DNA from: Brachionus plicatilis
Lineage: Eukaryota; Rotifera; Eurotatoria; Ploima; Brachionidae
DNA: 15,510 bases
Reading direction: 5' to 3'
Assembly (NCBI GenBank): GCA_010279815.1
Contig: QEOQ01000253.1
Coordinates: 372,547-388,056 of the forward strand
Shown here: positions 7,301 through 15,510 of the stretch, piece after piece
Layout of the letters: each line of letters begins with the position of its first letter
How positions within the stretch are numbered: position 1 is the stretch's first letter
Made by a program: the position numbers and the translations under genes
The notes under the pieces: model-generated
What the model saw: only the letters and a program-made list of their open reading frames with translations
Told to the model about the DNA's origin: nothing
Databases searched by the model: none

Positions 7301-7911
7301 TGATCGAAAGACTACACTAAATTGCACACTTTATTAGTTATTAATAGTAAAAAATGACAATACCAGCTATTCTTTTAAGAATTTCTGTAACTAGACCCAA
7401 TCTAAATAAGCGATTAGCAAACTTTTAAAACAAAGCTAAAAAAAATGTTATATAAAATTCTGGCTTTGTATTTGTAAAATTATTTAAATCAAATATTTGG
7501 AATAAAACGATTACTTTTATTCAACTTTTATTTACTTATATTCAGATTATTTTCAAGAAACAAGATATCAAAGATCATTGATTCAATTGATTTTATTTGA
7601 GAGCGGCAAAACTTATCGATTTCTTTAGTAAAAGCTCTGTTGACATTTTTCTCAAATTATATAATTATATTTAATAAATTATATTAAATTGCTGAATTTT
7701 TGTAAATATGTTAGATTAGATAATATCTGATTGAATAATTTGATTTTATCACGTTTATTTTTTAATATAGACTTAACATAGATTGAAATTTAAATAAAAA
7801 ACTTTCGTTTTTTACCTGTTGTTTGCTCAGAAAAAGTTTGGTCTATTAAATAACATTTTGATAAGCCTAGACTTACTTTAAAAAAAAGGAGAAAAATCCA
7901 ACTTAAATGTG
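7301..7911. other. AT-rich spacer upstream of the esterase gene
   Basis: No open frame or conserved feature that I can support. It presumably holds the upstream regulatory DNA of the esterase. Confidence 0.5.
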
Positions 7912-7918
7912 TATAAAA
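7912..7918 (+). promoter_or_regulatory. candidate TATA box of the esterase gene
   Basis: TATAAAA lies 55 bases before the esterase ATG (7974), which would place transcription start near 7945. In such AT-rich DNA a TATA match alone is weak evidence. Confidence 0.35.
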
Positions 7919-7973
7919 ATTGGACGATTTTGGCTAAAAAATCAAACATTAATTTTAAAAAAATTTAAAAAAT

Positions 7974-9667
7974 ATGAAACTCCTAGTTCTTTTTGCTCTA
8001 TTTATATCAATTCAAACTATCAGTTCTCAATCAAGTTGTTCAAATCTGAACAATTCGACTTTGATTCTAGAAACAACTTATGGTAAAATAAGAGGCAAAT
8101 GTGAGAATTATCCCATATATTACGAGTCAAAGCCATACCAAGAAACAAATCCCATATTGAGTTGGTTATCTGTTCCATATGCAAAATCGCCTTTGAAAGA
8201 TTTAAGATTCAAAGATCCGGAGAGTCCAGAAAAATGGACAAATATTAGAGACGGAACGAAAAAAAGTCCAAAATGTTATCAAAGATCATACAGTAGTGGT
8301 GATACTTCAAACTATTCAGAAGACTGTCTTTATTTAAACATCTATACAACTCTTGATTCGTACAACAACACAGTTGTACATGGATCAAGACAACTAAAGC
8401 CAATCATGGTTTGGATTCACGGTGGTAGCTTGATTGCAGGAAGTAGCAATGGATATGATGGAGGAATTCTGGCAGGAATTTCTGATATTATTGTTATAAC
8501 AATAAATTACCGTTTGGGAGCTTTCGGATGGCTTTATGTTCAAGGAACTGAAGCAAAGGGATATCAAGGTTTTAAGGATCAAACAATGGCCTTAAAATGG
8601 ATTCGTGAAAATGCAATTAGATTTGGTGGAGATCCTGATAAAGTCACTATAAGTGGCAATAGCGCTGGCTCTTGGAGTGTAGGATACCATTTGATTTCGA
8701 AACAGAGTAAAGGCCTATTTTCAGGGGCTATTCTCCAATCTGGAATTGTCTTTCGAATCTATCTTCAAAGCAGCCTTCGCTCTCCAGAACAGGCTACTAG
8801 TATGACTCGATATTTAGCGGAAAATATTGGTCTTAACTTTACCAGCAATTTAAATATGCTGGAATTTTTACAGAAGTCCGATGCTCAAACCTTAGCAAAA
8901 AAAGGTATTGAGTTGTTGGATATTCCGGTATTTCCACGTGATCCTGATTATTTTGACAAAGAGCCACTAGATATATGAAAAGTGGTGATTTTAACAAAGT
9001 TCCAGTCATGGCTGGATTCAATAATTTAGAGTCGTTTGGTCTCACATACGAAGAAAATCTTAAAGATGATATTCAAGCTTTAATGGCTGGTAATAAAGAT
9101 AGGCTAAAGCCTATTTTAGTTAATCGTTTGTGGTTAAGTCAAAACAATTCAAAAATAGATGAGCTAATAAACACTTACATTCAGGAATCAAATAATAATG
9201 GAACTGTGGATTATTTTAGGTATTTATTGGATATACTAAGTGATTTTTACTTTCCATGTCCTCATTATTTATTTAATGAGTTGGTTGGAAAGTATAATGG
9301 TGGAAAGATGTTCGCGTATGAATTTGCTCAAAGACCCAAATACTGGGATGGTTATTGGGTTAATTACGATGGCGCAAATCATGAAGATGAAATTGGATAC
9401 ATGTTTGGATCAGCTTTGCGCTATAAAAGCTATAATGATTATTCTTCCGAAGACAAATTACTCTCAGAAAAAATGGTTAGATATTGGAGTGATTTTATTA
9501 AGTATAAAATACCTGCGTTTGATTGGAAACCACATGGATTAACACAGTCTAGTAATTCAGTGAATTTTTATTACATCAAATATGGGCAAACAAAAACTGA
9601 GTCAAGGCTAAAATACAGCCTTAACAGAAAATGTCAACTTTGGGACGAAATTGCTCTTAATCCTTGA
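7974..9667 (+). pseudogene. secreted type-B carboxylesterase/cholinesterase-family gene with one frameshift
   Basis: This family hydrolyses carboxylic esters through a Ser-Glu-His triad in an alpha/beta-hydrolase fold. The ATG at 7974 opens a signal peptide (MKLLVLFALFISIQT, cleavage near SSQ). Then follow SVPYAKSP, the disulfide-region EDCLYLNIY, oxyanion loop WIHGGS, NYRLGAFGW, FGGDP and the nucleophile elbow GNSAGS with Ser230 (8661-8663); the family norm is GESAGA, so Glu is Asn here. Glu (9029-9031, FNNLESFG) and His (9380-9382, ANHEDEIGYMFG) complete the triad. The frame breaks at about 8972: the first part stops at TGA 8976-8978 after EPLDI, and the second runs from 8975 to TGA 9665-9667 beginning MKSGDFNKVPV. 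Homologues read continuously here, so one base is missing. The halves give about 564 residues, the usual family length. No introns. No C-terminal anchor is seen, so it is probably soluble. Acetylcholinesterase identity is not claimed. Confidence 0.85.
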
Positions 9668-9743
9668 AAAAAATGCTAATTTTAACTGTTCTTATTTGAT
9701 TTTATTTCAAGTTTCTATTGTTGATGTTAAAATTATTCTTAAA

Positions 9744-9749
9744 AATAAA
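9744..9749 (+). terminator. candidate polyadenylation signal of the esterase gene
   Basis: AATAAA occurs 77 bases after the esterase stop codon, the first canonical hexamer downstream. Chance matches are common at this AT content. Confidence 0.45.
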
Positions 9750-10549
9750 TACAATAGTGAAAGCAATTAAAAATATTATTTTTTTCTTTTTTAAATCTTC
9801 TTTTTTTTTGGCGTCTTGAAATAAAAAAATGAACCAAGAGCTTATTTATAAAAAATAGTCTAAATTTAACTATTTACATATAAAAATAAAATTCCGCAAA
9901 AATTGTTTCAATTTTTTTGTTGGAAAGAATAATTTAAAAAAAAATCACATTGATCTTTAATCTTTAATAATAAAACTTATTTCAAGCGTGTTTTAGCAAT
10001 CGTTTTACTAGCCCTCCCTTGAAGCAAATTTGTAAAATCAAATAAAGTTAAGATTTAAATAATTATATATGATAATGTCATCTAATTTTAAAGGTAACTA
10101 TTAGGGTAAATTAAATTAAAATTACTATAACATTATTAAAAAGACAATTAGCATCCATTGCTATTAATCAACTTCATTCGATTAATTAATGAGTCTTCAT
10201 AGTAAATAATCTTCCATATTTTTTTGTGCTATCAATAAAAAATTGTTTACTTTTATTTTCATTTTTTAGCTAAATGATTTTTTTTTTTAAAGATTTATTT
10301 ATTTAAATTTAATAAAAAAATTTAAAATGGCTTCGAGCTCACTAATTGAGTGTTACCTCTTTCAGCTCGCTCCTTCAGCCTAAATAAGATAAAATAAATA
10401 AAAATTAAATAAAATTATTGTTTTACAATAAACGAAAAAAAAAAACAGTCAAACTAGTTATAACCTTTAAATGTTTCCTATCTATTCTAATATTTACAGA
10501 ATAGTGGTGACTACGCCAAATGGTATTGTACAACTTTAAATGTTTTTTT
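9750..10549. other. AT-rich intergenic spacer
   Basis: No supported gene. On the minus strand a 24-codon fragment ending NRMKLINSNGC (about 10153-10225) and another reading RLKERAERGNTQLVSSKPF (about 10325-10384) have less AT-biased codons than their surroundings and may be exon relics, but both are too short to assign. Confidence 0.4.
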
Positions 10550-10574
10550 CAGAGTTATTTAAAAGTCACAAGTC
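10550..10574 (+). mobile_element. solo terminal inverted repeat of the hAT family
   Basis: CAGAGTTATTTAAAAGTCAC followed by AAGTC matches the left end of the 6604 element at 24 of 25 positions. No partner end is found downstream within the spacer, and no target duplication can be assigned, so this is a truncated copy. Similarity fades after about 10580. Confidence 0.65.
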
Positions 10575-10589
10575 GAATCAAAGTAGAAA

Positions 10590-11037
10590 TATTAAATTAT
10601 CATTAAGCTTTTAAAGCTTTGACAGTAATCTTGGGAATGCGAATATGTTTTGGAAATTTTTTCAGACCTTTTTTACTTTCTTAGAATTTAAATATTTAAA
10701 AAAGACAATCTAAAAAAATATTGATGTATACCATATAAAAAGATGAATTTACTAGACTAACTGTTTTAAATTAATTATATAAAAAAACTAATCAAATAGA
10801 AAATAATTTTATTATCTAGATAAAATAATTAACAAATAGAATAAAAATAAAAATGAGTAAAAAAATATTTATAGAGGAAAAGAGGAAAATGCGGGATATT
10901 TTTTTAAAATTATTATTTATAATTTATACAATTTAATAGTTTTAATCTGATTAAATAAACTTGATAAAATAAAGATTAACAATCCATCGAATTTCTCCAG
11001 CTTGAGTACTTAATTAGTTCAACTTAGAAATAATCTA
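10590..11037. other. AT-rich intergenic spacer
   Basis: Low-complexity AT sequence between the solo hAT end and the exon-like segment at 11038. I see nothing else in it. Confidence 0.55.
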
Positions 11038-11169
11038 TCAATATATCGATTCCACCACTTGTTCCAAAAACATTGGAGATAGCTCTGAATCTACTGTCAC
11101 CGACACGACCACTTTAAACTCGTAATATGTATCCTTCGGGATCCAGCTAAACACAAGTCGTTCAACACA
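11038..11169 (-). pseudogene. isolated exon-like coding segment of unknown family
   Basis: On the minus strand an acceptor-like TTTTTTACAG ends at 11170, and a 43-codon open segment follows to TGA (11038-11040). It reads CVERLVFSWIPKDTYYEFK, then VVVSVTVDSELSPMFLEQV. Its base composition is far less AT-rich than both flanks and its codons (GTG, GTC, TCG) are unlike the spacer, which argues for coding origin. No upstream exon is visible in the 228 bases before the RAD54 start. It is either an orphan terminal exon of a gene that was otherwise deleted, or a transposed fragment. I do not recognise the family. Confidence 0.4.
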
Positions 11170-11397
11170 CTGTAAAAAATTTGTATTTGAGTTTTAAGCA
11201 TATATGTTTACTTAATTTTTAAAAGAATTTGTCAAATATTAGAAAAAGAATTATAAAAAGTTTGATAAAAAGTTAGCTTTTGATCTAGTAAATGGCCATT
11301 CAAAATAAAAATTATTTCGTTTATGTTATTTAAGTTGATTTTAATTATGCATCATTAATAAAATAAAAAAATTTAAATTTTAAAATTTTCTTAAAAA
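11170..11397 (+). promoter_or_regulatory. upstream region of the RAD54-like gene
   Basis: 228 bases of AT-rich DNA directly precede the start codon and must contain the 5' UTR and at least the proximal promoter. I see no distinct TATA, initiator or factor-binding site that stands out from the background. Confidence 0.35.
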
Positions 11398-14300
11398 ATG
11401 AGGCGGTATTATAACTTTAAAAAATAATCATTTGAAACTATTTTTTCTTCAAAAGGAGTGCGGCACCCAGCCAACTAGCAACATCTTTGGGTCTAAAACG
11501 AAAGACTAAAAGTGACGATGAAGAAGAAAGCAGATCGACAAAAACTAAAATTATGAGTAGTTCTAATGACTGGGCAAAACTAAGAGAAAATCTAAAAAAA
11601 TCAAAAAATAAGGCACACGATAACTATGATGCCTCCAACTTTATTTCACCATTCCGAAAGCCTTTAGCCAGTGTTAATGACAATTCCGACAATCCGACTT
11701 CAAAATCTAAAACTGAAATAAAAATTAACATTCCTGGTAACTCAAGCCATGTAAGAAAATTAAAATTTAAAAAATTTTATTCAATTTTAAATTCAAGGAA
11801 GAATTTATAAATAATTTGATTCATCGACCATTCAAAATCCCAATTCCAAATTATCAATCGTCTTCTTCATTCAAATCTCTTGGAACCAGGCGCCAAGGTG
11901 CAAGACAGCCTCTCTTCGATCCAGAAGAAGAAAATGCAGTTATTTTATTTTCACCACCTGAACTAAGTGCACAAGAAATGTTGAAAGTTGACCAGTAAAA
12001 TATTTTTTTATTTTTATATTTGAAAATACTAATCATTTTATATAGAAATACACTTCCTGTTCATGTAGTTGTAGATCCAATGGTCGGAAAAGTGCTCAGA
12101 CCACATCAGCGTGAGGTTTTATTATGGAGTCCAATTTTTTTTGAAAAAAAATTTAAAATAATAATATAAAAGGGTGTAAAATTTATGTTTGATTGTGTCA
12201 CAGGTGTTCAGATTCCACAAAACTTCGGATGTATTATGGCAGACGAAATGGTTACTTTAACAAGTCTAAAAAAACTAACTGTATTTTGAATTTTAGGGTC
12301 TCGGAAAAACATTGCAATGCATTACACTTACATGGACCTTACTAGTAAAGTTTAATACTTCATTAAATTTAACTATAGTTAAATTAATCAGAAACAAGGC
12401 CCAGATTGTAAACCAATTATTGATAAAGCGATCATTGTTACACCAAGTTCTCTGGTAAAAAATTGGTATAACGAAATAAATAAATGGTTACAAAAAAAAT
12501 GCAATCCTTTAGCAATAGATGGAGGAGGGAAAGAAGAAATCGAAAAAAAACTAAGTAATTGACTTGAGTTTTTATTATTTTCTAGCTAATAATAATTTTA
12601 ATTTAATTCTCAGAGTTATTCATGTTCCAACAAGGAAGAAGAATTATGAATCCAATTTTGATTATTTCTTATGAAACATTTCGAGCTCATGCAGCCATTT
12701 TGACCAAAGCACCCATTGGTATAGTAATTTGTGATGAAGTAAATTTGGAATATAAAATAAAATTTTTCAAATGCTTAAAAAATTCAAATTTTTAAAAAAA
12801 GGGCCACCGTCTCAAAAATTCAGAAAATCAAACATATACAGCTTTAAATGCTCTTCAGACACAGCGAAGAATTTTGCTATCTGGCACTCCAATTCAAAAT
12901 GATTTACTGGAATATTTTTCTCTTGTCCATTTTGTTAACGGTGGCATCCTTGGCACAGCTGCTGAGTTCAGAAAAAGATTTGAAATTCCGATCATCAAAG
13001 GCAGAGACAGTTCAGCTTCTCCAGCCGATCAAAAAGTTGGAAATGAAAAACTGAATGAATTAGCATCGGTTGTAAACAAATGTATAATCCGACGTACCCA
13101 AGCTTTATTGACCAAATATTTACCAATAAAAAGTAATATTTCTCTTTTTTTTTTCAAATTTGGTAGAAAATAAAAATTTGAATTTTCAGTTGAACAAGTT
13201 GTTGTCTGTCGCCTTACGCCCCTTCAAATAGAACTATACAAAATGTTTTGTAAATCAAACAACATTGATGATTTGGAAGCTAAAGACGAGTCTGATCTTA
13301 AATTATCAAATTCAACTTTATCAGCAATAACTCAAATGAAAAAGCTCTGCAATCGTAAATTTTGTTATTTTTAACTTTTTGTTCTTATATTTTTTTTAGA
13401 TCCCGAACTGATATACGATAAATGTGTTAAAAAAGAAAAAGGATTTGAAAATGCACTAAAATTGTTTCCTTCTAATTTCGACCCAAAAAGTATTCAGTGC
13501 GATTTGTCTGGAAAAATGGCAGTCTTGGATTATTTACTAGCAGCAATTAAAGCTAATACTACTGACAAGGTTGTTCTGGTATCAAACTACACGCAAACAT
13601 TGGACATGTTCTCAAAGCTATGTGCACTAAGACGGTACAACTTTGTTCGCTTGGACGGCTCAATGACCATTAAAAAAAGAGGGAAAATAGTCGAACAGTT
13701 TAATGATCCATGCAGTTCAGAATTTATTTTTATGCTTTCTTCAAAAGCTGGTGGCTGTGGTCTAAATTTAATTGGAGCTAATAGATTGGTTATGTTTGAT
13801 CCGGACTGGAATCCAGCAAATGATGACCAAGCTATGGCGCGAGTGTGGAGAGATGGTCAAAAAAAACAATGCTTTGTAAGGAAAATTTATATCAAATTCA
13901 CAGTTGGTCAAAAGTCAGTCAAAAAGTCTAAGTCAGATTTGACTTTATACTTTTTTTCAAGTCATAAGATTAATGAGCAAGACACTTCAAATCATTTAAT
14001 ATGCTTCGAAACAATTGGTTTGAAAAAAAATGTCAAAATGCTAAAGGTTTTCTAAGAAATTTAATAAAAAATTCATAAAAATTATTTAAAAAAAAAAAGT
14101 TTTTTAAAGTTATTGAAAGAATCGACTTTCAAAATTAAAGTCGGATTTGAATTTGACATTTAAAAAATTAATATTCAAAAAACAAAGTTGACTTTGACTT
14201 TTGCACATTTTTAAGTTAATTTTTGAATTTTGACCAACTCTGATCAGATTATTTTTAATTGAACTAAATTTCAAAAAAAGATCTACCGACTTTTAGCCAC

Positions 14301-14664
14301 TGGCACCCTGGAAGAAAAAATTTTCCAAAGACAAGCCCACAAGAAAGCTTTAAGCAGTTGTGTTGTAGACAATGAAGAAGATGTAGAAAGACATTTTAGT
14401 TTAACAGAATTGAGGGATTTGTTTACACTCAATGAAAATACGAAAAGCGATACTCATGAAAAATTTAAATGCAAGCGATGTGTGAACAATATTCAGGTTA
14501 AGCCACCACCAGATGACTCAGATTGTACATGTGACCTTAGTCAGTGGAACCATTGTGCTGATAAAAAAAATCTGGCTGATCCGATTTTGAAAGCTGTTTG
14601 GAGTGATACCATTTCGTTTGTTTATTATCATCATTCACATGTAGAGCAGCGTAAAACAGTTTGA
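11398..14664 (+). CDS. RAD54L: RAD54-like SNF2-family DNA translocase (12 coding exons)
   Basis: RAD54 is a nuclear Swi2/Snf2 ATPase that partners RAD51 in homologous recombination. Coding exons: 11398-11405, 11456-11750, 11798-11994, 12046-12115, 12173-12250, 12297-12344, 12392-12554, 12614-12738, 12802-13132, 13190-13354, 13400-13875, 14281-14664. They total 2340 nt, 779 residues plus stop (human protein 747). All introns are GT-AG. The 8-nt exon 1 gives MRR, and joining gives [11 protein letters not shown], matching the vertebrate MRRSLAPSQLA; without it no ATG precedes residue 33 in frame. Motifs: SPFRKPL and [11 protein letters not shown] near the N-terminus; Walker A DEMGLGKT (214-221, split by intron 5); DEGH box (327-330, split by intron 8); [36 protein letters not shown]; motif [15 protein letters not shown] (637-649); C-terminal CKRCVN and [13 protein letters not shown]. 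Every block resembles RAD54L rather than RAD54B or other SNF2 paralogues. No lesion is seen. Confidence 0.93.
13899..14242. mobile_element. 344-bp hAT-type MITE inside the last RAD54 intron
   Basis: The left end CACAGTTGGTCAAAAGTCA and the complement of the right end CAGAGTTGGTCAAAATTCA agree at 17 of 19 positions. The flanks are ATCAAATT (13891-13898) and ATCAGATT (14243-14250), an 8-bp target duplication with one difference. The interior has AAGTC/GACTT subterminal motifs like the 6604 element but no recognisable coding relic. Removing element plus one duplication shortens the 405-bp host intron to 53 bp, in line with the gene's other introns. Confidence 0.8.
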
Positions 14665-14669
14665 ATAAA
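14664..14669 (+). terminator. candidate polyadenylation signal overlapping the RAD54 stop codon
   Basis: The stop TGA (14662-14664) shares its last A with AATAAA. If used, the 3' UTR would be only some 15-30 bases. It is canonical but may be coincidental in AT-rich DNA. Confidence 0.4.
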
Positions 14670-15086
14670 TATTTTTGCAATTTTGAGATCCTTTCATTTA
14701 AATAATTTGAGTTAGAATTTTGTATTCATAGATAGTTTTCATTTTTTTTATTTTTTCCTTGGCATGACTTTTTAAATAAATCAAAATTTGTTCCTATATA
14801 TACTTTCCATTTGATTACTAGCAGCGATTTAAAAAAAATAATGTTGAATTTTAATAAATTTTCTAATTTGGGATTTTTAAAATTATTTATTTTAATTTCA
14901 TAAGCGAATTTCCATTTATTTGCATTTGTCTGAATATTTTGATTTTTAAATTGATGAATTTGAATTAAAATATATCAATTTTAAAAAAAGCTTGCAGAAA
15001 AAATTTAAAGTAAAGATGATCTTTCATAACATTAATCTAACTTTTTGCTCATTACAATATGGACTAATGTTGGACACGATTAGGAC

Positions 15087-15165
15087 TTACCAATCAAGTT
15101 GGTAAATGGTTTCTTCGATCAAATCACTATTAAATGCTATTCTTTGCTATGTTTCATTAATAGTG
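15087..15165. repeat. two adjacent small inverted repeats
   Basis: TTACCAA (15087-15093) pairs with TTGGTAA (15099-15105) across five bases. CACTATTAA (15125-15133) pairs with TTAATAGTG (15157-15165) across 23 bases. Both arms are perfect. They could be part of a decayed element or a structured RNA; nothing else supports either. Confidence 0.4.
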
Positions 15166-15467
15166 CGGTCAGAAAGGTGCGAGCGGAACTAAATTCTATC
15201 AATTACCGTTTTCAGATTTGGTGCCTAACATAAAAATACATTAATATATTAATTAATTCCTAAAATTAAATATTTTTCAAAAAGTTATTTTTTTCATTGT
15301 AAAAATTTATTAAATTTAAGATAATTTAAATAGGAAAACTTATTTTATTTAATTTTGTTAATGGGTAAAGTTCGCGCAATGCAAAACTTCTACACTATCT
15401 TAATCGACTGAAATGGACCTCATTTTTAGATTCTCCATATATGAAAACCTAGGGTTAGCCGATTTTT

Positions 15468-15508
15468 TAGGGGGGGTCAAAAAAAAATTTTTTTGGGCTA
15501 GGGGGGTC
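15468..15508. repeat. duplicated TAGGGGGGTC-type motif flanking an A/T palindrome
   Basis: TAGGGGGGGTC (15468-15478) and TAGGGGGGTC (15499-15508) lie 31 bases apart, separated by an A-run running into a T-run. G-runs this long are otherwise absent from the window, so this is probably the edge of a transposon that continues outside. Confidence 0.4.
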
Positions 15509-15510
15509 TG

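Larger units (their letters stand above)
14670..15510. other. AT-rich spacer at the right end, with a less AT-rich patch
   Basis: No gene is supported. 15060-15230 is less AT-biased and contains two small stem-loops (next entry). The last 50 bases contain paired G-runs that suggest the beginning of another repeated element. Confidence 0.5.

Noticed and set aside
8975..8978. ATGA overlap between the two esterase frames as translational coupling
   Set aside because: This is a eukaryotic gene and homologues are continuous at this point; a lost base explains it better than reinitiation.
9240..9542. A 100-codon plus-strand frame inside the esterase
   Set aside because: It overlaps, out of frame, the C-terminal half of the esterase whose catalytic Glu and His motifs are clear.
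13462..14055. RAD54 exon 11 continuing past 13875 to a stop at 14053
   Set aside because: After 13875 the frame leaves RAD54 homology at a GT donor and enters the hAT MITE; homology resumes exactly at 14281 after an AG acceptor.
15455..15476. Telomeric repeat because of AGGGTTAG and TTAGGG
   Set aside because: There is only a single partial match with no tandem array.
1..15510. tRNA, rRNA or CRISPR array
   Set aside because: No cloverleaf with a T-loop consensus, no rRNA-like block and no regularly spaced identical repeats with unique spacers were found by eye on either strand.

Overview
The window is AT-rich nuclear DNA from a eukaryote, most likely a small invertebrate animal. The evidence is a RAD54L-type gene split by eleven short GT-AG introns, a secreted type-B carboxylesterase, non-LTR retrotransposons and hAT-type DNA transposons. 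A rotifer-like genome would fit the short introns and composition, but that is a guess and nothing here fixes the phylum.

Layout. 1-565 (minus) is a 5'-truncated reverse transcriptase fragment of a LINE that runs off the left edge. It abuts, head to head, a broken Ulp1/C48-type cysteine protease C-terminus on the plus strand (567-808). 920-1007 is a 15-bp-period minisatellite with an inverted copy. About 1358-5200 (minus) is a nearly complete two-ORF non-LTR retrotransposon, clearly more GC-rich than its surroundings. Its ORF1 and EN-RT ORF2 lie in the same frame separated by one TGA, its ORF1 start region is frame-shifted, and it ends in a 7-bp tandem tail. 5200-7300 holds AT-rich spacer, small inverted repeats and a decayed minus-strand coding locus. 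That locus is interrupted by a 532-bp hAT deletion derivative with a perfect 8-bp target duplication.

7974-9667 (plus) is an intronless carboxylesterase/cholinesterase-family gene with signal peptide and complete catalytic triad, broken by a single-base frameshift near 8972. 9750-11397 is spacer with a solo hAT end (10550) and an isolated minus-strand exon-like segment (11038-11169).

11398-14664 (plus) is a complete RAD54-like SNF2/Swi2 DNA translocase, reconstructed here as 12 coding exons and 779 residues, including an 8-nt first exon. Its last intron carries a 344-bp hAT-type MITE with 8-bp target duplication; subtracting the insertion leaves a 53-bp intron, the normal size in this gene. 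The right end (14670-15510) is spacer with two small stem-loops and paired G-runs that may mark another repeat.

The two host genes are functionally unrelated (homologous recombination; extracellular ester hydrolysis). The rest is a record of repeated transposon insertion and decay. I do not see an operon-like, defence-like or otherwise novel multi-gene system. The most informative discoveries are structural: the hidden RAD54 exon, the dated-by-architecture intron insertion, the hAT family with its recognisable transposase relic, and the LINE's ORF1/ORF2 junction.
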